A stretch of 64,000 bases of DNA, taken from contig CAJFQF010000003.1 in assembly GCA_904418995.1 (NCBI GenBank), forward strand, positions 124,001 through 188,000. The letters run 5' to 3'. Made by a program: the position numbers and the translations under genes. The DNA is from Heritagella_A intestinalis (GTDB lineage Bacteria > Bacillota > Clostridia > Oscillospirales > Acutalibacteraceae). Shown here piece after piece: positions 57,208 through 64,000 of this stretch (positions are counted from its first letter, which is position 1; the number at the start of each line of letters is the position of its first letter). The notes under the pieces were generated by a model. The model ran no database searches. It was not told where the DNA came from and saw only the letters and a program-made list of their open reading frames with translations.

Positions 57208-60200
57208 ATGGCCTTTGCCCATCTTCATCTGCATACGGAATACAGCCTGCTGGACGGCGCCTGCCGCACCCAGCAGCTCATGGATCGGGTGGAAGAGCTG
57301 GGCCAAAAGGCGGTGGCCATCACCGACCACGGGGCCATGTATGGGGTCATTGACTTCTATAAAGCCGCCAAGAAGCGGGGGATTCACCCCATTATCGGCT
57401 GTGAGGTCTATGTGGCGCCCCGTTCCCGCTTTGATAAGGTTCACGGCCTGGACAGCGAGAACCGTCACTTGGTGCTTCTCTGCGAAAACCAGCAGGGCTA
57501 TCAGAACCTCATCGCCATGGTTTCCCGGGCCTGGACCGAGGGCTTTTACGGCAAGCCCCGGGTGGACAAGGAGCTGCTCCAGCAGTACCATGAAGGGCTC
57601 ATCGCCCTGTCCGCCTGCTTGGCCGGGGAAATCCCCCGGGCCCTTTCCGCCCGGGATTATCCTCGTGCCCGGGATGCCGCTTTGGACTATGAGCGGATTT
57701 TCGGCCAGGGGAATTTCTTTTTGGAAATACAGAATCACGGCCTTCGGGAGCAGGCGGAAATCCTCCCCCAGCTTCTCCGGCTTTCCCGGGAAACAGGCAT
57801 CCCCTTGGCGGCCACCAACGACTGCCACTATCTCCGGAAGGAGGACAGCCGGATGCACCAAATCCTCCTGTGCATCCAGACCAACCACACCGTGGAGGAC
57901 CCGGGTACCATGGAGTTCGGCTCCGAGGAATTCTATGTGAAGTCCGAGGAGGAGATGCGGGCCCTGTTCCCCGAATGTCCGCAGGCTGTGGACAATACGG
58001 CAGAAATTGCCCAGCGCTGCCAGGTGGAGTTCACCTTCGGCCAAACCAAGCTCCCCCGGTTCGATACCCCTAACGGGCAGGACAATGTGTCCTATTTCCG
58101 GGATTTGTGTGAAACGGGCCTCCAGCGCCGGTATGGGGAGAATCCCCCGGAGAAGGTGCGCCGGCGGCTGGCGTATGAAATGGACATGATTCAGCGCATG
58201 GGCTATGTGAATTACTATTTGATTGTCCACGATTTTGTCCGCTATGCCAAGTCCCAGGACATCCCTGTGGGGCCGGGAAGAGGCTCCGGCGCCGGCAGTT
58301 TGGCCGCCTACTGCATGGGAATCACCGGCGTGGACCCCATCCGGTATGACCTGCTGTTTGAGCGCTTTCTCAACCCGGAGCGGGTGAGCATGCCGGACTT
58401 TGACATTGATTTCAGCGATGAGCGCCGCCAGGAAATCATCGACTACGTCATCCGCAAATACGGGGCGGACCACGTGGCTCAGATTGTCACTTTCGGCACC
58501 ATGGCGGCCCGTGGAGCCATCCGGGATGTGGGCCGGGCTTTGGCTATTCCCTATGCCGCTGTGGATACCGTGGCCAAAATGGTGCCCATGGAGCTGAATA
58601 TGACCCTGGACCACGCGTTGGAAATTTCCCGGGACCTGAAAGACCGCTACGACACGGACCCCCAGGTTCACGAGCTCATCGACATGGCCCGGAAAATCGA
58701 GGGGATGCCCCGGCACACCTCCACCCACGCCGCCGGGGTGGTTATCACCGACCAGCCGGTGAGCGCCTATGTGCCCCTGGCGAAAAATGATGAATCTATC
58801 GTCACCCAGTACACCATGACGGCCCTGGAAGAGCTGGGCCTTTTGAAAATGGACTTTCTGGGCCTGCGGAACCTGTCGGTGATTCACAATACCGAAAAGC
58901 TGGCGGCCCGGCAGCAGCCCGGCTTTTCCATTGAGAATATTTCTCTGGAAGACCCGGCGGTGTTCCGGCTGTTTTCCCGTGGGGAGACAGAAGGGGTGTT
59001 CCAGTTTGAATCGGCGGGGATGCGCCGGGTGGTCATGAGCCTGAAGCCGGAATATTTAGAGGACCTTATCGCCGTCATCGCCCTCTACCGGCCCGGCCCC
59101 ATGAAGTTCATCTCCACCTATGTGGAGAACCGCCATCATCCGGAGAAGGTGACCTACCGGCACCCCCGGCTGGCTAAAATCCTGGACGTGACCTATGGCT
59201 GCATTGTGTATCAGGAGCAGGTCATGCAGATTTTCCGGGAGCTGGCAGGGTATTCCCTGGGCCGGGCCGACGTGGTGCGCCGGGCCATGTCCAAGAAAAA
59301 GGCCGACGTCATGGAGCGGGAGCGGCAGATTTTCATCCAGGGCCTGCGGCGGGAGGACGGTACCTGGGAGGTAGAGGGCTGCGTCAACCGGGGGGTGCCT
59401 CGGGAAGTGGCCGAAGAAATCTTCCGGGAAATGGAGAGCTTTGCCTCCTACGCTTTCAATAAATCCCACGCGGCGGCTTATGCCCTGGTGGCCTATCAGA
59501 CGGCCTGGCTCAAGTGCCACTATCCCCGGGAGTATATGGCTTCCCTCCTCACCAGCGTGCTGGAATCCTCCGGCAAGGTGGCGGAGTATATCGAGGAGTG
59601 TACCCGGCTGCACATCCAGGTGCTGCCGCCCCATGTCAACGAGAGCCGCCGGGGATTCACCGTGGTGGGGGAAAAGGCCATCCGCTTTGGATTGCTGGCG
59701 GTGAAGAACCTGGGCCGGGGCTTTTTGCAGTCCCTGGTGCGGGAGCGGGAGCAGAACGGGCCTTTTGCCTCCTTCTATGACTTCTGCAAGCGGATGTATA
59801 GCTTGGAGCTCAACCGCCGGGCCTTGGAGAGCCTGATTCAGTGCGGCGCCCTGGACGGCCTGGGGAACAACCGGAAAGAGATGCTGTCCTCGCTGGATAG
59901 GGTCATGGATTCCCTGGACGCGGACAAGCGCCGGAATATTGACGGGCAAATGGGCTTTTTCGATTTGCCCGGGGCCTCGGAGGAAAAAGAGGTGTCCATT
60001 CCCGCCCAGCCGGATTTTTCCCCTCAGGAAAAGCTGGCCATGGAAAAGGAAGTCACCGGGATGTACCTGTCCGGCCATCCCGTGGCGGAGTACCTGCCCC
60101 TGTTCCGGAAAAAGGCAGTGGTGTCCCTGGGAGAAATGCAGCAGGACGCCAAGGAAAACGGCGGGCGCTATCAGGACGGCCAGCGTGTCCGGGTGCTGGG

Positions 60201-60714
60201 GGTGGTTCAGGCGGTGCGGCAGAAGGCCACCCGCAAGGGGGAATCCATGGCCTTTATTACCCTGGAAGACCCATACGGTTCTATGGAGCTGCTGGTATTC
60301 CCCAATGTATACACCCGGTATCACAGCCTGTTCCGGGAGGGCGCTGTGGTATTGGCGGAAGGGCGGGTGAGCCTCACCGAGGATAAGGATACCAAGCTGG
60401 TGTGCGACGCCGCTTATCCGCCCCCAGCCCCCCAGGCAGCGCAAAACGGTTTGCCTGCCGCCCCAGCCAAAGAGAAAAAGCACGCTTCCCGTCCGGGGCT
60501 GTATCTTAGGGTGGAAGGCAAGGATTCCCCCCTCTATCAGAAGGCCCTGCAATATATCGCGATTTTCGACGGCCCCGTACAGCTCTATGTGTACTTTACG
60601 GATACGGGCAAACTGGTGCGGGCCCCGGCCTCCCTGCGGGTGGACGTCAACCCGGTTCTGCTGCGGGAGCTGCGCCGGCTGCTGGGGGAGGATGGGGTAG
60701 CTGTGGTGGAATAA
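57208..60714 (+). CDS. dnaE: DNA polymerase III subunit alpha
   Basis: Encodes 1168 residues from the ATG at 57208, 7 bases after AGGAGGGG. This is the replicative (or lesion-tolerant, in PolC-bearing Firmicutes) polymerase. The PHP domain is at 1-270 (FAHLHLHTEYSLLDGA, ITDHGAMYG). The polymerase core shows GPGRGSGAGSLAAYC, MPDFDIDFSDERR with the catalytic Asp pair, and VQFGTMAARGAIRDVGR-like segments. A C-terminal OB fold (VRVLGVVQAVRQKATRKG) is present, followed by a ~100-residue tail. DnaE1-type length suggests a full enzyme. It lies about 940 bases after whiA. Confidence 0.96.
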   Translation: MAFAHLHLHTEYSLLDGACRTQQLMDRVEELGQKAVAITDHGAMYGVIDFYKAAKKRGIHPIIGCEVYVAPRSRFDKVHGLDSENRHLVLLCENQQGYQNLIAMVSRAWTEGFYGKPRVDKELLQQYHEGLIALSACLAGEIPRALSARDYPRARDAALDYERIFGQGNFFLEIQNHGLREQAEILPQLLRLSRETGIPLAATNDCHYLRKEDSRMHQILLCIQTNHTVEDPGTMEFGSEEFYVKSEEEMRALFPECPQAVDNTAEIAQRCQVEFTFGQTKLPRFDTPNGQDNVSYFRDLCETGLQRRYGENPPEKVRRRLAYEMDMIQRMGYVNYYLIVHDFVRYAKSQDIPVGPGRGSGAGSLAAYCMGITGVDPIRYDLLFERFLNPERVSMPDFDIDFSDERRQEIIDYVIRKYGADHVAQIVTFGTMAARGAIRDVGRALAIPYAAVDTVAKMVPMELNMTLDHALEISRDLKDRYDTDPQVHELIDMARKIEGMPRHTSTHAAGVVITDQPVSAYVPLAKNDESIVTQYTMTALEELGLLKMDFLGLRNLSVIHNTEKLAARQQPGFSIENISLEDPAVFRLFSRGETEGVFQFESAGMRRVVMSLKPEYLEDLIAVIALYRPGPMKFISTYVENRHHPEKVTYRHPRLAKILDVTYGCIVYQEQVMQIFRELAGYSLGRADVVRRAMSKKKADVMERERQIFIQGLRREDGTWEVEGCVNRGVPREVAEEIFREMESFASYAFNKSHAAAYALVAYQTAWLKCHYPREYMASLLTSVLESSGKVAEYIEECTRLHIQVLPPHVNESRRGFTVVGEKAIRFGLLAVKNLGRGFLQSLVREREQNGPFASFYDFCKRMYSLELNRRALESLIQCGALDGLGNNRKEMLSSLDRVMDSLDADKRRNIDGQMGFFDLPGASEEKEVSIPAQPDFSPQEKLAMEKEVTGMYLSGHPVAEYLPLFRKKAVVSLGEMQQDAKENGGRYQDGQRVRVLGVVQAVRQKATRKGESMAFITLEDPYGSMELLVFPNVYTRYHSLFREGAVVLAEGRVSLTEDKDTKLVCDAAYPPPAPQAAQNGLPAAPAKEKKHASRPGLYLRVEGKDSPLYQKALQYIAIFDGPVQLYVYFTDTGKLVRAPASLRVDVNPVLLRELRRLLGEDGVAVVE

Positions 60715-60813
60715 AGGGAGCGCTTTGCGCATGTTTCTAAGCTTCCGAAAAAAATCATTGGCAAAACAGGACAAAATATCCAGGGTTCAGAGATTTTTTT
60801 ACATTCGGGATAC

Positions 60814-60842
60814 TTGATTATTCCCCCTGTATTTATTATAAT
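60814..60842 (+). promoter_or_regulatory. pfkA promoter
   Basis: TTGATT (60814-60819), 17-bp spacer, TATAAT (60837-60842), 84 bases before pfkA. Confidence 0.8.
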
Positions 60843-60926
60843 AAGGGAAAAGGATTTACTGCGGGCCGGAGGGCTTGCTTTTCTACGTGAATTTAAGAAT
60901 ACTTATGAATTAGGAGGACGGTATAT

Positions 60927-61895
60927 ATGAGTACCAAAACAATTGCCGTGTTGACCAGCGGAGGAGACGCTCCCGGAATGAATGCCGCCGTGCGTGCGGT
61001 GGTTCGCGGAGGCATTTCCTACGGGATGCAGGTGTATGGGGTACGCAGAGGGTACAACGGCCTGCTCAATGGAGATGTTGTCCAGATGAACCTGCGGAGC
61101 GTGTCGGATATCATCCATCATGGCGGCACGACTCTCTATACCGCGCGCAGCCCTGAATTCAATACCCCGGAAGGCGTGCAGAAGGCCGCCAATCAGTGTC
61201 GCGCCCTGGGCATCGACGGCGTGGTGGTCATTGGCGGCGACGGTTCCTTCCGCGGCGCCCGGGACCTGACTCATGCGGGTATCCCCTGTATCGGCGTCCC
61301 CGGGACCATTGACAACGATATTGCCTGCACGGAGTATACCGTGGGCTTTGATACGGCTATGAATACCGCTATGGAGATGGTGGACCGCCTGCGCGATACC
61401 ACTGAGTCCCACGACCGCTGTTCTGTGGTAGAGGTCATGGGCCGCCGCTGCGGCGACATTGCCCTGAACACCGGTATTGCAGTGGGCGCTACTGCTATCC
61501 TGGTGCCGGAAGTCCCCTATGATTTTGACCGGGACGTCATCCAGCGCATGAAGTTTACCCAGAAGACCGGCAAGCGGCACTTTATCATTATTGTGGCAGA
61601 AGGCGTTGGCCATACGGCAGAGCTGGCCAAGAAGATCGAGGAGGCTACGGGCATCGAGTCCCGGGCCACTATTCTGGGCCACGTGCAGCGCGGCGGTTCT
61701 CCCACCCTGCGGGACCGCGTCATGGCCAGCCGCATGGGCTTCCATGCAGTAGAGCTCCTGGACCAGGGCATCGGCAACCGGGTGGTGGCGTTCCGCGAGA
61801 GCAAAGTGGTAGACTTTGACATCACGGAGGCTCTGGAAATGAAGCGCGTCTTTGATAAGGACCTGTACGATGTAGCCCTGCGCATTTCCATCTAA
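60927..61895 (+). CDS. pfkA: ATP-dependent 6-phosphofructokinase
   Basis: Encodes 322 residues from the ATG at 60927 after TAGGAGG. PfkA phosphorylates fructose 6-phosphate, the committed step of glycolysis. VLTSGGDAPGMNAAVRAVVR opens the protein; GGDGS at 103-107 (rather than the GGDD of pyrophosphate enzymes) indicates ATP use; PGTIDNDI holds catalytic Asp129; MGRRCGDIAL and ILGHVQRGGSPT complete the fold. The dnaE-pfkA order is common in Clostridia, usually followed by pyk, which is absent here. Confidence 0.97.
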   Translation: MSTKTIAVLTSGGDAPGMNAAVRAVVRGGISYGMQVYGVRRGYNGLLNGDVVQMNLRSVSDIIHHGGTTLYTARSPEFNTPEGVQKAANQCRALGIDGVVVIGGDGSFRGARDLTHAGIPCIGVPGTIDNDIACTEYTVGFDTAMNTAMEMVDRLRDTTESHDRCSVVEVMGRRCGDIALNTGIAVGATAILVPEVPYDFDRDVIQRMKFTQKTGKRHFIIIVAEGVGHTAELAKKIEEATGIESRATILGHVQRGGSPTLRDRVMASRMGFHAVELLDQGIGNRVVAFRESKVVDFDITEALEMKRVFDKDLYDVALRISI

Positions 61896-61908
61896 AAAAT
61901 TTCTTGCA

Positions 61909-61950
61909 AAAAACGCCTGTGCCTTTTGGGGTATGGGCGTTTTGTGTTTT
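61909..61950 (+). terminator. Terminator after pfkA
   Basis: AAACGCC pairs with GGCGTTT over a long loop, with TGTGTTTT after it; moderate strength. Confidence 0.6.
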
Positions 61951-61983
61951 GATAGGGCCCTTTAGGGGCAAGGGAGGGAAGGT

Positions 61984-62556
61984 ATGAATCATACGCGAAC
62001 CAGCCGGTATCTCTGCAGGCTTTTGCGCCACCATCCGGAAGCGGCCGGCATTACCCTGGACGCCCACGGCTGGGCGGATGTGGAGGAGCTCATTGCCAAA
62101 GTGAACCCCACGCACCCCTTAGACCGGGCGCTGTTGGAGGAAATCGTCCGCACAGATAATAAGCAGCGGTATTCTTTTAATGCGGACCACAGCAAAATCC
62201 GGGCCAACCAGGGCCATTCCATCCCGGTGGATGTGGAGCTGGAAGAAGCGGAGCCGCCGGAAATCCTCTGGCACGGCACTGGGGAAAAGTATGTGGCCTC
62301 TATTGAGGAGAAAGGCCTTTTGCCCAAGTCCCGGCTGTATGTCCACTTGTCCGGGGATACGGAAACCGCCCGGAAGGTGGGGGCCCGTCACGGCCGGCCG
62401 GTGATCTTCCGGGTTCTCAGCGGGGAGATGGCCCGGGCAGGCTATCGGTTTTACCGCTCGGTGAACGGGGTGTGGCTCATCAAGGCGGTGCCGGTGCAGT
62501 ATTTGGAGATTGCCCATGAATTGCAGAACACAGGCAGCGGGGAAGCCTCCTCATAA
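61984..62556 (+). CDS. kptA: RNA 2'-phosphotransferase, Tpt1/KptA family
   Basis: Encodes 190 residues from the ATG at 61984 after GGGAGGGAAGG. Tpt1/KptA moves a 2'-phosphate from RNA to NAD+, giving ADP-ribose 1''-2''-cyclic phosphate. The N-terminal SRYLCRLLRHHPEAAGITLDAHGWADVEELI and RYSFNADHSKIRANQGHS, then LWHGTGEKYVASIEEKGLLPKSRLYVHLSGD and the C-terminal NGVWLIKAVPVQYLEI, are family hallmarks with the His/Arg positions in place. Bacteria lack the classical tRNA-splicing substrate, so its natural target is unknown. Confidence 0.95.
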   Translation: MNHTRTSRYLCRLLRHHPEAAGITLDAHGWADVEELIAKVNPTHPLDRALLEEIVRTDNKQRYSFNADHSKIRANQGHSIPVDVELEEAEPPEILWHGTGEKYVASIEEKGLLPKSRLYVHLSGDTETARKVGARHGRPVIFRVLSGEMARAGYRFYRSVNGVWLIKAVPVQYLEIAHELQNTGSGEASS

Positions 62557-62562
62557 GCCCTT

Positions 62563-62594
62563 GCGGGCGGCTGAGAACCGCCGCCCGCTTTTTG
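62563..62594 (+). terminator. Terminator after kptA
   Basis: GCGGGCGG and CCGCCCGC pair around CTGAGAACCG, followed by TTTTT. Confidence 0.85.
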
Positions 62595-62666
62595 CGGCCA
62601 AAAGGGGGGAAGGAAACGGCCTGAAAAACTTTTTTGAAAAAATTCAAAAAAAATCGAAAAAAGGTA

Positions 62667-62695
62667 TTGACAGATGGTGATTCGAGTGGTAATAT
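62667..62695 (+). promoter_or_regulatory. tRNA operon promoter
   Basis: TTGACA (62667-62672), 17-bp spacer, TAATAT (62690-62695); TATAAT at 62693 is an overlapping alternative with a 20-bp spacer. Confidence 0.75.
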
Positions 62696-62738
62696 AATAC
62701 TCGCGCTGTGAGTCACGGCGAAAACGAGTCAAGGACAT

Positions 62739-62814
62739 AGGGGCATAGCTCAGTTGGTAGAGCAGCGGTCTCCAAAACCGCGTGCCGAGGGTTCGAGCCC
62801 TTCTGCCCCTGCCA
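62739..62814 (+). tRNA. tRNA-Trp (anticodon CCA)
   Basis: Acceptor AGGGGCA/TGCCCCT, D arm GCTC/GAGC, anticodon stem GCGGT/ACCGC with loop CTCCAAA, T arm GAGGG-TTCGAGC-CCTTC, encoded CCA at 62812-62814. Confidence 0.96.
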
Positions 62815-62817
62815 GAT

Positions 62818-62894
62818 GGCCCGGTAGTTCAGCTGGTTAGAACGCTAGCCTGTCACGCTAGAGGTCGACGGTTCGAGCCCGTTCCGGGTCGCCA
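62818..62894 (+). tRNA. tRNA-Asp (anticodon GTC)
   Basis: Acceptor GGCCCGG/CCGGGTC (one G-T pair), D arm GTTC/GAAC, anticodon stem with loop CTGTCAC, T arm GACGG-TTCGAGC-CCGTT, encoded CCA at 62892-62894. It starts 3 bases after tRNA-Trp. Confidence 0.96.
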
Positions 62895-62898
62895 TTAT

Positions 62899-62974
62899 GC
62901 TGCTATGGCTCAGTAGGCAGAGCACATCCTTGGTAAGGATGAGGTCACCAGTTCGAATCTGGTTAGCAGCTCCA
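62899..62974 (+). tRNA. tRNA-Thr (anticodon GGT)
   Basis: Acceptor GCTGCTA/TAGCAGC, D arm GCTC/GAGC, anticodon stem CATCC/GGATG with loop TTGGTAA, T arm ACCAG-TTCGAAT-CTGGT, encoded CCA at 62972-62974. Confidence 0.96.
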
Positions 62975-62977
62975 AAA

Positions 62978-63012
62978 AAGATGCAGGTTTGCAAAAGCCT
63001 GCATCTTTTTTT
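62978..63012 (+). terminator. Terminator of the tRNA operon
   Basis: AAGATGCAGG-TTT and CCTGCATCTT pair around GCAAAAG, followed by TTTTTTT. Confidence 0.88.
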
Positions 63013-63042
63013 GCATATCCGGTGGTTTTTGGGAGGAAGCCT

Positions 63043-64000
63043 ATGAATCCTGTATTTTCCCGCAGGGACTACGGAAAGTCCCTGGTGTTCGTCCTCTCCC
63101 TGCTGGCTGTGGGCTATCTGCTCTATCACACCCTGGCCGGCGGCACGCTCCTTACACAGAATGTGTATGACAGTTATGCCCTGCAGGCCCAAAACTGGCT
63201 CCACGGCCGAATCGACATCGAAAAAGGCGTTTCCTACACCTGGCTGGAGCTGGCGATTTACCAGGGGCGCTATTATCTCTCGTTTCCGCCCCTTCCCAGC
63301 CTCTGCAGCCTTCCTTTTGTCTGGCTCTTTGGAAGTTCCCCTTCCAACCTTCTCATCGCCCTGTGGGCCATGGGAGGCTTTGTCTGCGTGTTTGGCTGCT
63401 TCTATGCCAAGGGCTACCCGCCGCATCTCTGCGCCTTCTGGGGCTTTTTCTTCACCTATGCCACCAACCTGGCGGAGTTCTCCCGGAGCGGCGGCGTGTG
63501 GTTCCAGGCCCAGGCCCTGCACTTCTTCTTGTGCATGGGAGCCCTGTGGGCCCTGTGCGCGGGGCGCAGGAACCTCTGCCTGGTCCTTTTCGCCCTGGCG
63601 GTGGGGTGCCGCCCCTTTGCCGCTGTGTATCTGCTGGCGGCAGGCGTCTATTTCCTGTGGCAGGGGAAGCGGCAAGGGGCGCGCTTTTGGCAGACCCTCC
63701 GGGGCCTTTGCCCGGGGATTCTGGCGGTGCTGGCCGTTGCCGGGGCCATGATGGCCTATAACCAGGCCCGGTTTGGGAATCCCCTGGAGTTTGGCCACAA
63801 CTATCTGCCGGAGTTTACCCAAAGCCAGTATGGGCAGTTCCATTTTTCCTATTTTCTGCCCAACCTTTTGCAGCTGTTCCGATTGCCCAGCCTCACCCCG
63901 TCCCTGGCCGTGGAATTCCCCCTGTTCAATGGCTTCCTCTTTTTTGCCGTGAACCCGGTGTTTATTGTGTGGGCGGTGCGGCTTTTCCGGCAGCGGCGGG
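63043..64000 (+). CDS. Multi-pass membrane protein, GT-C glycosyltransferase-like (partial)
   Basis: The frame opens at the ATG at 63043 after GGGAGGAAG and runs past the window end, so at least 319 residues are coded. About eight hydrophobic segments are seen (SLVFVLSLLAVGYLLYHTL, SNLLIALWAMGGFVCVFG, ALHFFLCMGALWALCAG, FALAVGCRPFAAVYLLAAGVYFLW and more). The early external loop reads NVYDSYALQAQNWLHGRID, and ARFGNPLEFGHNY comes later. These are common in uncharacterised GT-C-type mannosyltransferase-like proteins. The donor and acceptor are unknown, and the C-terminus is not in the window. Confidence 0.65.
   Translation, partial: MNPVFSRRDYGKSLVFVLSLLAVGYLLYHTLAGGTLLTQNVYDSYALQAQNWLHGRIDIEKGVSYTWLELAIYQGRYYLSFPPLPSLCSLPFVWLFGSSPSNLLIALWAMGGFVCVFGCFYAKGYPPHLCAFWGFFFTYATNLAEFSRSGGVWFQAQALHFFLCMGALWALCAGRRNLCLVLFALAVGCRPFAAVYLLAAGVYFLWQGKRQGARFWQTLRGLCPGILAVLAVAGAMMAYNQARFGNPLEFGHNYLPEFTQSQYGQFHFSYFLPNLLQLFRLPSLTPSLAVEFPLFNGFLFFAVNPVFIVWAVRLFRQRR

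Overview
The window looks like chromosome from a GC-rich, anaerobic gut Clostridia bacterium (Oscillospiraceae-like; family placement is inference). Reasons: strong AGGAGG-type ribosome binding sites, TTGACA/TATAAT promoters with 17-bp spacers, FabK as enoyl-ACP reductase, the rapZ-whiA pair, HPr kinase, DUF4364 and DUF1540 proteins, a YtaF-type sporulation protein, a SpoVB-like flippase, and an alpha-L-fucosidase. No phage, plasmid, transposase or CRISPR genes are seen.

Layout. 1-3.7 kb: end of an iron alcohol dehydrogenase, a CmpB-like membrane protein carrying repeat insertions, a uroporphyrinogen-decarboxylase-family protein and its likely AraC regulator. 3.7-6.3 kb: a lipid-linked flippase and prmA. 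6.3-11.7 kb: an ECF sigma/membrane protein/ABC transporter operon lying between two inverted copies of a composite repeat. 11.7-19.3 kb: ytaF, cutC, GNAT, PPOX, GH29 fucosidase, a transglutaminase-like protein and a Gfo/Idh oxidoreductase. 19.3-25.4 kb: exonuclease, typA, tRNA-Gly, an XRE regulator, DUF4364, a HAD phosphatase, DUF1540. 25.5-34.6 kb: the fatty-acid synthesis operon fabH-fabK-fabD-fabG-fabF-accB-fabZ-accC-accD-accA, without acpP. 34.7-40.6 kb: two GntR/ABC modules. 40.9-51 kb: uppP, flippase, a two-component system, NCS2-type permease, a MIF-like tautomerase, an acetyltransferase, a glycosyltransferase. 51.3-62.6 kb: hprK, PHP phosphoesterase, murB, rapZ, whiA, dnaE, pfkA, kptA. 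62.7-64 kb: tRNA-Trp, tRNA-Asp, tRNA-Thr and a truncated membrane protein.

The most unusual content is a set of dispersed modular repeats. A 63-bp unit (a 48-bp constant part plus a 15-bp palindrome around one central base) occurs in eight full and two 27-bp shortened copies. The palindrome arms differ greatly between copies yet remain self-complementary. Both unit lengths are multiples of three. Copies sit in frame inside the CmpB-like gene and form the 3' ends, including the stop codons, of that gene and murB. Comparison of the two inverted composite repeats shows a 63-bp unit present in one and absent from the other, so units appear to move as discrete elements. Upstream of dnaE a tandem 243-bp duplication shows a concerted word swap (TGTAAC in one copy, TGTTGC in the other) that keeps inverted repeats paired. 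I know of no described family matching these, but I could not search databases.

Regulation visible from sequence: AraC-type direct repeats 20 bp apart before the UroD-family gene; two identical 7-13-7 operators around the first GntR promoter; a FabT-like box (TTTGA-N3-TCAAA) at the fabK promoter; a candidate ECF autoregulatory promoter; and a terminator-like hairpin in the cutC leader.
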